A stretch of 64,000 bases of DNA from Dryococelus australis (GCA_029891345.1 CM056993.1:274526900-274590899); one strand, 5' to 3'; shown: positions 36,207 to 47,795, counted from the stretch's first letter. Program-made: numbers and translations. Notes: generated from the sequence alone by a model not told the origin.

Positions 36207-37871
36207 TGATGGGTGCCACCCTAGCCCGTATGGTGGCTGCTATGGTGGACCTTGCACAAGCTTTTACGGAATCTGGTATCCTGTAATATGGTCTTTAGGG
36301 GGTGCGCTTGCGAGCGATGGGCAATGGGTACAGTGGTAGGGGTATAGGTAGGTGCGACGTCTGACCACCCTAGTGACATTGGTTGTCTGAGTGAAGGTAG
36401 GCGGCTTCTTCGGCAGCGTTGGTGACAGCAGAGGTATAGCACAGTGCACATGCCAAAGAAGGCTCTGCGAAAGCTTGGACGAACTGGTAGCTGACCTTCT
36501 CTGGCGAGCAGCCTCCTCTTACTTCCAGGTGTATACCTGGCTGGCACCTGAATCTCAACTCTCCAGGACTCCAGCCAGAGCTATCCCCTGTTTGACTGCA
36601 TTGCCCCACCCAGCCCTCTGGTAAGGATAAGGGGGATGACAGTTCAGATAGTAGACAGTAGTGGGTGTCCAAAAACGGTAAGGCATGGCCTGGTGGAGAA
36701 TAAGGTGCTGGCTGTTGAATAGGGTAGGTAGCCTGGACTGTTGGCCTTCAGTCTTAGTGGCTTGGTGAGTGGGACATCGCTGGCAGACCCAAGTACCAAA
36801 CTGAGGGTTACAGCATCAGGTTTACGGGCATCCATCCACGTGGCTACTTGGCGAGCAGGGCGTTGCTGGGGACCCAAGCATCACGTATAAATAGGGTTAC
36901 TTGTCAGGGGTTGGCCTATCGTTCTCCCGTAAGTGACTTGGCGAGTGAGACGTCACTGGTGGATCCAGGTACTTACTGGAGGGATAGTCCAAAGTGAAAA
37001 CTGCTCTGGTATTGCCCAGGAAGACAAGCTTCCCAAGCTCCACTTCAAGACAGTTCCCAAAGGGTGGGGTAGAGAACGAGGTTTCGGCTCATGACTAGTG
37101 CTAGGATTGGTGACGAAATAGGAGATAGCAGGAGCTAGGTGAAGAAAGAATGGAGTGCTGTAAGAGACAACTCAACCAAGTCAGATTTATGTCTGTTTAT
37201 CGAGAGCTCAGTAAACGCGCATAAATCAGTCTGTACCGTGATTAGGGCCTGAAGGGCCGATCCTAGGTTGCCAACTGGTAAGTGACCTAGTGTCTGAAGA
37301 TGCGGCAGAACAGGGTATGAGGGCGACCCCGAGTCAGCTGTACTCAAACTCGAGTCAACTGCTGGTGAGCTACAAGGTAGATAGAATCGCAGCAGGCTTC
37401 GGAGTACTGGCAGGCAGCGAAGTAGTGTTGCAGAGTAAGGTTCTTGACAGTGTTGCAAATGACATTTACGACATAAGACGTCAGTTTACTCTAGGGCAGT
37501 GTGGCTTTCTGTAATGGTAGACTTGACGTAGATGGGTGCTCGAACTGAGGACTATGAGCTCTATTTATACCCAATTCATAGCGCCAGCGTGGGGGTTGCG
37601 GTGTGTGGTGAGAGAAAAAACGCAGAGAGAGCGGCAGCGGTGAACCAGCGGACATGGCTGACGTTGGTAGCTACTTTCCCCTCACGTGTCCGAAGGCAGG
37701 AGGGAAAGAGAGTGGTGACATGATGCTAAGCGGGTCGCAGCACAACAGGTGGCAACAGTTGGGCAAGCAAACCCTGTGCTTCAAGTCGTGTGTGGCGTAA
37801 CGGCTCTTCTTTGGATGAGCTGTGGCTGTGGGAAGGCTAGATGAAAGAATGACATCGCTTGTGGTGTGTCA
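36207..37871 (-). mobile_element. Solo LTR, minus sense
   Basis: A 1665-bp unit starting TGATGGGTGCCACC and ending GGTGTGTCA, diverged versions of the superfamily ends. On the minus strand TATAAATAG (37561-37569) is a good TATA box. The R region near 37195-37215 has TTTATCGAGAGCTCAGTAAAC. Several 70-110-codon open frames occur but none reads as a protein family. No gag/pol adjoins it. Confidence 0.55.
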
Positions 37872-38276
37872 ACATTAAACTGAAAATAGGTGCTTTAATA
37901 TTTTGTTTTGTCAAATATTTTAGCATTTATTCATGTAATGGTCTCACCCGTAACTTTCAGAAAATATTTTTATATACAATATACAGCTACTATGCTATAA
38001 AATAAAGTATGTTTCCCGCTTAACATAACTGGCTTCCTTTTGTCAGATTGTTGGTTTGGTCTTTGATGGCCACACTTGTTGCAGTTTTTTTATTGGTTGT
38101 CTTTCCATTCTAATAGATTTGTGCAAATAAGTTTCTTATTATTTTGCTTGCTTTTCAGTTACCTGCCTTTAGGTAAGATCTTTGCTTGTCAGTTATACAT
38201 AAAGGGATATAACTACTCAGTGATTATACACCTTTTGGTTCATTTGTGGAGAAATGCTAATGCTTGTGTTTTACAG
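37872..38276 (+). other. End of PAN3 intron
   Basis: T-rich sequence leading to the acceptor TTGTGTTTTACAG (ends 38276). No other feature. Confidence 0.7.
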
Positions 38277-38399
38277 ATCTGCCTGATGTCACGGGATGAG
38301 CAAAGCGTGTTGGTGGTGAGTTACGCAGAGCTGAAACACTACCTGGAACAGTCATTTGATGAGGTGTTGGCTGCTGCTACCAAACCAGACCTTGTGTAG
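38277..38399 (+). CDS. PAN3: PAN3 last coding exon with stop
   Basis: It reads ICLMSRDEQSVLVVSYAELK, then HYLEQSFDEVLAAATKPDLV, then TAG at 38397-38399. This is the end of PAN3 (SRDE-SVLVV-Y-LK is conserved in the family). It joins in phase 0 to GSPEK at 10893. Together the three exons give an uninterrupted C-terminal domain of about 159 residues, close to the size expected for the knob region that clamps PAN2. The open frame extends upstream into intron from 38076, but the acceptor at 38276 and family similarity fix the start. Confidence 0.95.
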   Translation: MCLMSRDEQSVLVVSYAELKHYLEQSFDEVLAAATKPDLV

Positions 38400-39705
38400 C
38401 TGTTGCAAGACTGAGTACTGTATTGTGTGCAGGTTATGTCAGTGACACTTGTAGCCTATCTGGCAACGTGTAAGTAGCTGCTTGAAAGTGTATATATGTA
38501 TCTGTGATGAATTATATCAGAGTATGTTTGTGTATTGGTGAATTTAGTACATTTGAGCAAGTCTTCCGAGATCGTGCATTCACAACACGTACCAATCCAT
38601 ACATGATTTATATAATTTTGTTATTGTTTGATAAATTATGTGAAGAAGATTGTACTTTTTTTTTTTTTTTTTTTTTTCGCTCATGTTCACTTTTCTGAGA
38701 CTCATTTAACTCGTTTGTATGCAGTGTACATATATTTTTGTAATGACTGGGAACAGTGCTACAATGCATTGTGTAATGCTGAGACAAAAGTTTGTTATAA
38801 AAGTGTCACCATGGCTTGAAGAAACTGTGGTTGGCTTGTGCTTCTAGTTTTCCAACAGATTCGGAAAAATGGGTGCCCAGAGTGAGTAATACTGTTCGTA
38901 ATAGTTACATCATATTTGCATTTACAAATTTTGCAGTAAAATGGTGACGCACAAAATGCAATGAAGGTGTTGATAGGCATGTGCAGTGGACATTACATGG
39001 GACCTTTGCACAAAGTTTTGTGATTTTATTGTGGAATATTTTCTAGTTCTTATTACAGTGGAACCTCTATGTATTGAACTCTGATGGATTGAAATCTAGC
39101 ATCTATGGCACATATTCTGTGGTCCCATATTTGATTGATCTGCATTTTGAGGCAGCATTCAGTGAAAGTCCATATGTATTTTAATTTTTTTGTCAGTCCC
39201 CTGAGAAACGATGGTAGAGAATCCACTGTATTTATTATTCTGTATGCTTTTGCCAACACAGTGTATTTGTGGAAATTATTTTTTAATGAGTTGGTCAAAA
39301 TGCTATCTGTCACAGCAGACACTATGTACATAAACGTGTGTTCATGATTTTCGTTATGTGTAACGTGTATTATGTCTTAAAATTATATACATATGTACAG
39401 TTTTTCAGTTAATAATATATTTTTTAGAAGTCTGGAAAAAATTTATTTCATGTCCTTGCAGAGATATTTATTTTGTATTGATTTAAAAACGAATAGCACA
39501 TACTTCATGAAAGTAGTAGTATGTGGAAAATTTACAAATGTGTTTACACTTTATGCTGTTGTAAAATGTAATGTGTGGCATTTATTGCTGTGTTTGTTTT
39601 AAGAGAATTGCAGTAGAAGGCCTTCCTTACACCCCGTTATTTTACACCTTCCTACATCATACATGCATCCACTTTGTTCCATTTCTCTGTATTCACAGCA
39701 ATAAA
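38400..39705 (+). other. PAN3: Likely PAN3 3' UTR and flank
   Basis: AT-rich sequence after the stop. A T run of about 23 lies near 38650-38675. AATAAA at 39700-39705 is a candidate polyadenylation signal, although weaker variants occur earlier, so the true end is unknown. A MITE (39056-39228) lies inside. The small open frames are chance. Confidence 0.4.
39056..39228. mobile_element. 173-bp MITE with CAGTGGA inverted ends and TA duplication
   Basis: Left end CAGTGGAACCTC; right end read inward CAGTGGATTCTC. Both are flanked by TA (39054-39055, 39229-39230). TA target duplications with CAGT termini and an AACCTC phrase are typical of pogo/Tigger-type mariner elements. It is too short to code. 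If the PAN3 transcript reaches 39.7 kb, the MITE is part of its 3' UTR. Confidence 0.8.
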
Positions 39706-41049
39706 TACCTCACAATTTTACATGTTTTTGCATTTTGTAATGCATTTCCTGGTTTCTTTGAAAATGGAGTTCATCTGAAAACTGCAAAATATTTTCCTAC
39801 TCTTTTTTTAAGAATGCGAACAAACATGAAATTAATAACTGATTACCAACACTGTTTCCAATCTGGTAAAACTACCACCTCTAATTTGTTTAATTTCGTG
39901 AATGGTTTATCTAATGAAGTATCAACATGAAATCAAATGGATGTCATAATGTTACGGGGAGGGAGAAGAGGTGTGATCTCCAGTAGTAACCAACCAAAGT
40001 AAATGACCCGGAGACTACACCAAATGTTACGGGGGAGTTGAGGAGGAAGAGGAGGTAGGGAGAGGGAAGGATAAATTTTAAACTTACAAAAATAGAAAAA
40101 TGAGTCAACGCCAAAATAGAACCTGCGAAGTCTCACCACGTGCTGTAACTTTTACTCAGCAGGGTCAGCGCGGTACCCTGCACCCTAAATACTTGCTTGA
40201 AAATCAGAAAAGGCACATTAAAACCAAAAGTAAATAAGAGGTAGGGAAAAGAAAGGGGGAGGGGAGTTACTAGCTCAGAAAGCAACAGGATTCTGCGACT
40301 GCTTTATGGGCCTGACTCTGACATGGAAACAATGCAACAAAGTTTTCCATTAGATTACCATAAACCAATAACTCAGTACATAAAGACTAAACAAGTGAGG
40401 TGTGATGTTGAGAGCACCAAGAGTTAAAAAAAAAAGAAAGGGCAGGGTCTCTAATAACTAGCAAGAAACAAATAATATTTAAAAAAAATAGAAGGATTTT
40501 ATTAAGATCAACAAAAATCTGTATAAAAAAGGATAATAATAATAAAAATAGTACATGACATTGATATTTAACTTTTAAAGCTGTGTTTCATTAAACAGAT
40601 AAGTATTGATGTAGAAAAGTTAGGTTACTTCAAATTATTCTTATTACCCTTTTGAATACACCATCAAAGGAAAAAAAAAAGTATAAATTTCACAGGCCTA
40701 ACCAGTGATTGAGTTAAGGAGAAATAAGGGAATTTGCTAGAGGGCTAACGGGATGCCCTTCTCACTGGTGTAGCTCAGTGAGTATAAACAATACAAATAA
40801 AGCTAAGTCAGTTACTTTAATAAGAATAGGGGTAGACAATCCCCTTATAAAAAAGATGTAATGCAGTCACCATTAAAATTACTTTACCACTATTAAATTA
40901 CATTGACCAGAATTATTTTGGGATCAGTGCATAGGAATATTTGCATTTACACTAGCTTAAAGTTTCTATAGCAATAGGGCTCAACTAGTAGCCCCCTAGG
41001 GATTAAATGCAATTCCCACAAAAGACAATTTAAAGTTACTTTATTTATG
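39706..41049. other. No feature seen
   Basis: Very AT-rich and A-rich on the plus strand. GTTACGGGGGAG-like words recur near 39950 and 40025. No gene. Confidence 0.6.
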
Positions 41050-42817
41050 TGCGCTTATAGAATTATTCATTTTACTGTAGGGCACAATCGTTGAGATTTG
41101 TTGCACTAGACCAAGTGCGCGGTTATCAGTAGCTGACGGGAGGTGTTAGTTAATCTGACTTACTCTGAAGGTCTTCGGTCAATTGGTAATGTGGGTTTCG
41201 TGGCTGAGGCGAAGCTGGTGCTACAGTCCTTGGTTTAGACTATGTTGTACTGAGTTGTCTCGCACCATATTGCAAGTTCCAGGCCGCTATCTCTTGACTC
41301 CAGAATCTAGGATTGGCTAGTCCTTACCTAGCTTCAGTCCTGTTTAATAGACCCCCCAGCACAGGATGGTAGTCGGGACTGGTACGGTGTCCTGTGGGAA
41401 ATATATATATCATACCACAAGAGCAGTTGAGACAGCCCGTAACCTCAAAGTGGCGGCGCGGTCCCGTTCGGTCTGTCTTTCCTACATAGGAAGGGCTAAG
41501 GTATTCTGTTGCTTGGCAGCTAGATGAGCGATCTTTTATTCCTTACGCCATCAGCCGTGCCTTATCTTATAAGTCATAGAGTTTGGTTCTCCGCTGAACC
41601 AAACACGTCGTGCACTCCGGACGAGAAACTATTACCTATAATAGTATTGTCCAGTAGCCGATTGGTAACAGAGCTCAGTGCCTCCGGTGATCCCCCACAC
41701 TAGTAGGCAGATCAGAGATGTTGAGCTGTGTGGGCCACCAATGCTTCTACTAGATGTGATATCCAGCCAAGGCCAGGCCACAATATCCAGACCAATACCG
41801 CCTCCAGCACCTAGGTGCTCTGGTAGGTGATATAGCCTAGGTTTGCTGTATCTCCTTGGTGGAAAGTATTCCTAGTGGTTGTAGCTCCTATGTTCCTCTC
41901 CTCGAGTACGTGGGTGCTCGGGGTAGTAGAAAGCAACAGACGGCCGTCTAAAGGGTGTGTTACCAGACTGGATGTCCCCAGAAGGGGGGCCTCACTCAAG
42001 CTAGTTCGTATTTAAAACGTACTCGGTTTCTGTCGGCAGTGCACAGTGGGAATTATTCCTAGCTGGCAAAGTAGATTTACTCCAGAAATAAAAGCTTTTA
42101 GGTAGAGAACAAAGCTGTATTTATTGAAGACTCAATAAACACAGTGACTCGTGCTATCTCCTACCAAGCATAACAGAGTACTGAAGGTAAACTACAATAG
42201 CCAGCTTTAGGCGACCTGGTCATAGGCTAGAGGGATAGAGAACTAGAAAACTGAATATATAACTACTCAACTAAAACTGTGTAATTGCAGGTGTCTGGTA
42301 GAGACAAAAGAAGTCAAAGTTATAGTAGCAAAGTATATTCATGTTCGATGGTTGTCGAAGACTGTTGTCTCGGGGAGTAGCCGCGTTTGCTACTGAAGAC
42401 TCGAGGTTCGCTGGAGAGTGCTCAGGGTTTTCTCTAGAGAAGAAATACGAATGACTGCCGGAGCCCCACCGCGCACTGTCTTAAATAGTCAGAAGTCTAG
42501 GCTGGTGCGGGGAAGGCATGGGAGGTGAGAACCCTCTCGTCAACGTTCTGTTTCATGGATCTTCGGTGGTGCTCGGCCGTGCCCCGAAGTAGTTGACAGT
42601 TTGTAGGCACTCAGCGCGGAGGTAGGGGGAGGTGGCATGCTCGCTGGTTGCGCAACCTTGAAACCACGTGTTCGGCCACCCAGTAGATTTAAGTGGTTCG
42701 CAACAACCATCTATTGGTTTGTGGTAAAAACTCTCACGTGGGTTGAAGTAAGGGTATATTTCACGTGAAGAGTTGAGTTGTAATCGTATTTAATAGTGGC
42801 ATAAGTGGCATGCGTCA
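41050..42817 (-). repeat. 3' LTR of gypsy element 2
   Basis: The right border is TGCGTCA (42811-42817), which is TGACGCATGCC on the minus strand. The left border has decayed, and about 41050 is estimated by alignment to the other LTR. Shared landmarks with 49603-51377 include GGAGGTGTTAGTTAA-CTGACTTACTC, GACTGGTACG, CCTGGTAGGTGATATA-like and GTATTTATTGA-GACTC-ATAAACACAGTGACT. Many substitutions separate the copies, so insertion is old. Confidence 0.85.
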
Positions 42818-42821
42818 ATCG

Positions 42822-42843
42822 CCCCCCCCCCCCCCCCCCCCCC
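42822..42843 (-). other. G22 tract in polypurine-tract position
   Basis: Twenty-two C on the plus strand, so G22 on the minus strand, separated from the LTR start TGACGC by CGAT. This is where the polypurine tract of the element must lie. A run of only G this long is unusual; it may be a normal tract later expanded by slippage. Confidence 0.7.
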
Positions 42844-43199
42844 GGTTGTGATGAAGTTTCATCGTGAAAAGGTGGTGAAGAGAGGTGTAGGCCCCCTCTG
42901 GAAGGTCTAGGTAGGAGTAGCGAAGGAAGTTTGGAAGAAGAAAAAAATTTTGTCTGGTAGGAGAGACCCTTAGTGTTGGGTGCTTGACTGCTGTAGCGGC
43001 GCTCGCTCTGTGCTCTTGAGCCGGCCGGCGAAGTCGAAATGCGTGGGATATGGAGACTGTAGCTCTGTCTTTCTCTTGGCGGGCGGGCTTCCTCCCTCTC
43101 CCTGCCCCTCGTCCAGGCGGTGTGGCACTCGCTGATGCTGCGAATGTGTTTTTCCCCCCTGTTGCAGAGACTAATATGTCAGGAGTGCCGCAGTTTATC

Positions 43200-44600
43200 G
43201 GGTGTCCCACTGGCCTACTTTAGTTTTGTATGCAGCCGACAAACACTCAGCAGTGCTGTGGATACTTACAAGAAAATATACAACAAGAACCTGAAATAAA
43301 AAGTACTTAAAAATGACGGCTTGCAAAAATGAAGGAGAATAACATACGTATGTTCAAGCCTTATTCGCGGAAGGCGGGGAGGCGCCACTATCTATCCTGG
43401 AGCTTGCTGTGGTGATTAAAAAGAAAAGGAAATTCTTTCAGGGAACCTTTGGTCGCACAGCAAGTTAAACAGTTACGTGTGACAGGGTAAAAGATCGGCA
43501 ACCGTAGGCCTTTCAACACCTGGGTTGACCGGCTAAATGAACAATACAAGTACACTTTAAAAACATGCATGAAAACAGGCAATTGGCTCACGTTGGTCAC
43601 TTTAAATTTACATACATCACACTGCGATATGTAGAAGTTAAAATATCTTGCACCTCTGGTTTCACCGTAGTGAGTTCATGGGAGCTTTGTGGCTCAGAGT
43701 TTTGGTTTGATACTGAGTTGCACAAGATATTGCAAACAAAACAAATACACTAGAAAAATATGAACAAACAAGAGCATAATATAAAAATACATTCCTACAA
43801 AACTGCATTCTTGTAGGTGATCTTCGTATGTAAACTGTAAAAACTCATATTTTAAAATGTACCTACACATAAAATCATTATTACAAAAATCTAATTGCTA
43901 ATTTACCTTTCGGATGTCCATTTAAATCTTTACATGTTCACTGTGTATTTTCGTAAAATGTTCAATGTAAGTATGCAGTAAATACAAAATTCAACAGAGC
44001 GGAAAATGCATTCCTACAACACGGCATTCTTCTCGTAAGCGATCTTCACAAGTACACTGTAAAAACTCATGGTAATATTTAAAAGTGTACATACACATCA
44101 AATCATTATTACAAAAATCTAAAATTACTAATTGCTTTGGAGGAGTCCTTTTTATCGTAGGCTAAGTCTAACATGTATTTCGCTGAAGTCTCTGTCTTCA
44201 ACTATCACTGGCACTGTGGTGAGCATCTATATGTGATACACTGTTGGTAGTTATTACCGGCACTGTGGTGAGCGTCTCCAAGTAAAATTCCTTTTTTATG
44301 TGGGCTGTCGGCCCTTATGCTTATGGATCCTTGTCTCGTCTGTGAGGTGTAAAACAGCTGTTTTCACTGGTTCACTTACGTACAGCATAATGACTGCTGT
44401 ATTTACGAGTTCAGTTTGCACACAGTCAAGTGTCAAAATAATGATCCATTACATTTACCTCACTGGCTCCTACACTTCCCCCGCTTGACGACAGCTGGGT
44501 AGGCAATTTTACTGAATACACACTTTTAATTAAATTAGCCAAAATGTGTGTGTGTCTGCCTATCTCACTGTCTTTGACTGGTTGGCTAGTTTAACTGTCA
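43200..44600. other. Non-coding 3' region of gypsy element 2 with direct repeats
   Basis: No coding content between the tail of pol and the polypurine tract. It holds a ~220-bp direct duplication (about 43785-43910 and 44005-44135) and a short duplicated phrase GGCACTGTGGTGAGC (near 44210 and 44261). Part of it may be a later insertion. Confidence 0.5.
43785..44140. repeat. Direct duplication, ~220-bp period
   Basis: Both copies contain CATTCCTACAA-AC-GCATTCTT, GATCTTC, ACTGTAAAAACTCAT, TACACAT-AAATCATTATTAC and AAAAATCTAA in the same order. The offset is about 220 bases. They differ by scattered substitutions and small indels. Confidence 0.75.
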
Positions 44601-44607
44601 CTGATTG

Positions 44608-46068
44608 TTAAAGGGCTGTAACAAGTTCTGTAATGTTTTTATCATAGTGGTTTACGACTACGTGTGTGATTAAACTTCGTCGAGCACTGAATTTACATGT
44701 GTTCATCGAGCTTTGGTTTAGCTGGCCTTCCTCCGGGACATAGTGCAGCATGCAGTGGGTACAGTCACGTGTACCTCGACGTAGTTGCCACAGTGATTCT
44801 TGGTACCAGCCAGGTGTTGAGTCTGCCTTGGTGGCAAGAGATGGCATCAAGCATCTTGGTTCAGCACATTCGGTCATGTTGTCTGTTCTGCCGGAACTGA
44901 TGGGGAGGGCACAGCTACAAGGGACGTTGAGGGAGTGCGGGGGAGTGACACAGGAAGGTCCTGCACCCTGACCGCACGTGTTCCTACCCGTAGGGCAGAA
45001 CGTTTCTTCGCTGGCACAGGACAAGGGAGTTGCAGGAAGGGACCGCTCTCCACCTTGCCTACGGACACATCCCGTCATAGGGCCGGGTCGTTGGAGGCAT
45101 CGATGGTCTCGACGTCCAGATCCTGCCTTGAGGCAGTGGTAGAGAGAGAACTATTGACCTCCACTGTGGGTGTTACTCCAGCTGAGGGGTAATGGGAGGC
45201 GTCGACGGTCTCGATGCTCTGATCATCAGCGGCCAATTGAGCGGGAAGCAGAGCAGGCCTCTCGTCCTCAACGGCACCGATGGGTGAAGGTTCCTGCATA
45301 GCAGGAGGTTGCGACAGCTTTGCCGTAGGCTATGCTCGATGCTGGTTGCAGTCCATCATCTGCAGGAATAGTGGTCTGCTTCGTGGAAGCTGGGACGACC
45401 TTGACCATTGTTTCGGACGTTTCTTGCGGTTGCAGTGTTTGCACTAGGTCCATGGCATGATCGCATTGCAGTGCTCTAGTTACGCAGGCCTCCGGTCTCA
45501 CGTCGTGGACGTCATCCGGTGGTCTAGTGGCGGCCTCCAAGCTCTCGCCTAGAACATATTCCGGTGGTGTAGTGGCGGTTAGTACTTCAATGTCGGAGCC
45601 AGAGATCGACTTCGTGGAAGTTGGAATGGCCTTGATTTCTGGCTTTGGAGTTGTACTAGGTGAAGAGGTAGGTGTTCTGGTGCTTTCGACTGCTTGTTGC
45701 AGCTCGATCGGTGGGGTTCTCTGTCACTGGGACTCCGCCATGACAATTCTGAGCAGCTAGGGATTTCTTTGTTGTGTTTGGCTGGACTTTCTCAGCGTAA
45801 CTTTGTGGCATTGAGGGCATTTATCTGACAGAATGCTCCTTAGTGTTGCTCTACATCCGGCTTCCACGGCGTGATGTGATGTAGGTAGGTGCCCTGTCTA
45901 TGACAATAGGCATTGGCTCAGGCCTCGTCGAGAGTCCTGGCTCAATATCGGGAGCTACTCTTCTGGGTGGAGGTTCGTCCTTATCTTCGGACTGATCAGG
46001 TGTTTCTTCTATGGTGTCTGCATGTCCCCCGGGAATGGTCGTATTTGGCCTCGGGTGACCTTCCGCCT
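44608..46068 (-). pseudogene. Extended C-terminal tail of gypsy pol (unknown function), broken
   Basis: This region is continuous with integrase on the minus strand. It starts with an acidic/proline-rich segment (DQSEDKDEPPPRRVAPDIEP), continues through several open pieces rich in Thr, Pro, Glu and Ser (45540-45270), and ends with RDCTHCMLHYVPEEGQLNQS and SARRSLITHVVVNHYDKN. The last two phrases contain C-x2-C and H-x4-H, a possible zinc-binding end; that is inference. The pieces lie in different frames with stops. It is not an envelope gene: I see no signal peptide or membrane segment. Confidence 0.5.
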
Positions 46069-47060
46069 TCATCCTCGCAGGTTTTCGGCCCAGTAGAGAT
46101 TGTCTCTTTTACCGACAATACGATACGGTCCGTCCCATTGATTAGTGAGGCCAGAGATGAACTGGTTACTGGCCTTGCTAAGGGGATATGTTCTGAGTAG
46201 TACGGCTTCACCTAGTTTAAACTCTCGTACCCCTGTCTTTGGTAGAGGGTACTCCTTTCGAATATACTCGTCCTGGGCTTTTTGGGCGGTAGTGGTGCGG
46301 GCTAGGGTAGCTGGCTGGATGTCCTCGGGTTGAAGCATATTGGTGTGTTCACTTTCCCATTGCCAGTCGCCGGGTCGGTGTAGTGTTTGGCCTAGAAGAA
46401 GTACGCTAGGGCTTGTGTCTACAAAATGGTTGGGATGTGTGTATCCCAGTGACGGTGATCTCGTTTCCCACACTGATAGAAAGGCACTTCTTGATCTTTT
46501 GGTTCCTTCGCTCAATGGGGTTGGCCTGGGGTGGTACGGCGTAGTAGTCCATGTTTTGACTCCCCATCCCTGGCAAGCTGACTGCCATTGGCGACTCGTG
46601 AATTGAGTGCTGTTGTCAGTTAAAATAGCCTTAGGATATCCCCAGTGTGCGAAAATCTCAGTTTCTATTTTTTGCATGATCGGGGCGGTTTCTTGGCTAC
46701 GTACAGGGAAGGCCTCTACCCACCTTGAAAACTGGTCGGTCACTACCAGCAGGTAGCGGTTCCCCTTGGTACTGCGTGAGTAGGGCCCCATGAGGTCGGC
46801 AGCTATGCGCATCCATGCCGTCTTGGGTCTCCTTGGTCATGTTGTAGGAGGTGGAACCAGGTAGGCTTTGCCACAACAGCACGTAACGTAATTGCTTACG
46901 TACTGTCGGACGTCGTGGCTTATCCCTTCCCAGCTGTATCAGACTTTGATGTCCAGCAGGGTTTCCCTTGTACCCGGGTACCCAGCATGAGGGTTCTCAT
47001 GGTGGTGCCGGCATATATCGGTGCGTAACTGCTGTGGAACCCAGATCTTCCAGGGCGTAT
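46069..47060 (-). pseudogene. Ty3/gypsy integrase of element 2, frameshifted
   Basis: The N-terminal part (47060-46820) reads KIWVPQQLRTDICRHHHENP, HAGYPGTRETLLDIKV, a stop, and YVSNYVTCCCGKAY, an HH-CC zinc-binding arrangement. The core (46812 down) has ADLMGPYSRSTKGNRYLLVV and TDQFSRWVEAFPV (first Asp), AILTDNSTQFTS (second Asp), then a frameshift before NPIERRNQKIKKCL, which holds the catalytic Glu in another frame. The C-terminal part is REFKLGEAVLLRTYPLSKAS and NQWDGPYRIVGKRDNLYWAE. All catalytic residues survive but are split by the shift, so it is inactive as it stands. Confidence 0.9.
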
Positions 47061-47154
47061 TGGGTTGACCACTACGCATCCACACAATGTCATCTCATGG
47101 TTAGAAGCATTGGGACTGTTCCCGTAGTAGGTGGCGTATGTCGGGGTCCTCCTG

Positions 47155-47470
47155 CTAGCTCAATGTAATTGTGTGATGGGTGATTTTTAACTGGAGGAGA
47201 CGGATTTGTTCTTCCAGGCTTCTTTCGAACCGAGGGGGAGTGGACATCTCCTCCTCTTCCTCCTCAGCTTTTTCCTCCAGTGTAGGGAAGTGAGACAGGG
47301 CTTCTGGCAGGTTGTTTGTTTTACCTGGGCAGTGTTGAACTTCAAAAACGAATTTGGTGAGAAACACATCCCACTGTCCAAGTTTGGCTTTTGCATTTTG
47401 CGACTCGTGCAGCCATTGGAGGGCTTTTGAGTCAGTCCACAGAATGAAGTGTTGTCCTTCGAGATACTAG
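47155..47470 (-). pseudogene. End of RNase H domain, fused to RT start by deletion
   Basis: The minus strand reads LEGQHFILWTDSKALQWLHE, SQNAKAKLGQWDV, then FLTKFVFEVQHCPGKTNNLP and EALSHFPTL. This is the last third of gypsy RNase H plus the linker. A run of six Glu (EEEEEE) and FERSLEEQIRLLQL follow. Upstream it is joined out of frame to the RT start at about 47470. Confidence 0.85.
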
Positions 47471-47795
47471 CAATATTTGAAGGTTCCACAATTCCCTGTT
47501 CCTTCATGTCGTTCACTTGTTCCATGATTAGGTCATGTCAGCATGTTGACACCCTATAGGGTCAGTTGTATACTGGGATGTCAGTTGTCCAGATCTCGTG
47601 GTAGATCGACCTAGTCTGACATAACAACCCCCTTTGTCCAAAAGCACTAGCATCTTCATTTAATTCTAAGTGTAGCTGGTTTAATTCCGTCTCACCAAGC
47701 TCGTGATTAATCTGGGCGGGATCGATAGGCATAGGTACATTGTTGTCTGGACTGTAATCCCAGGTTACGGTTATCCTATCCTTGCCCATGTCCAC
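47471..47795 (-). pseudogene. Stub of reverse transcriptase and pre-RT segment
   Basis: The pre-RT segment (47795-47562) holds DMGKDRITVTWDYSPDNNVP and GETELNQLHLELNEDASAFG, followed by SIYHEIWTTDIPVYN, the lead-in of gypsy RT. After a stop/shift comes MEQVNDMKEQGIVEPSN (47525-47475), the first conserved RT block. The sequence then jumps to RNase H. Palm motifs including Y-x-D-D are absent, so several hundred codons are deleted at the joint. Confidence 0.88.

Noticed and set aside
38076-38276. Upstream extension of the last PAN3 exon
   Set aside because: The frame is open but the translation is hydrophobic T-rich intron, and TTTTACAG at 38276 gives a phase-correct junction with the previous exon.
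44608-46068. Envelope gene of gypsy element 2
   Set aside because: The region after integrase lacks a signal peptide, a hydrophobic membrane span or a cleavage motif; it reads as an extended pol tail.
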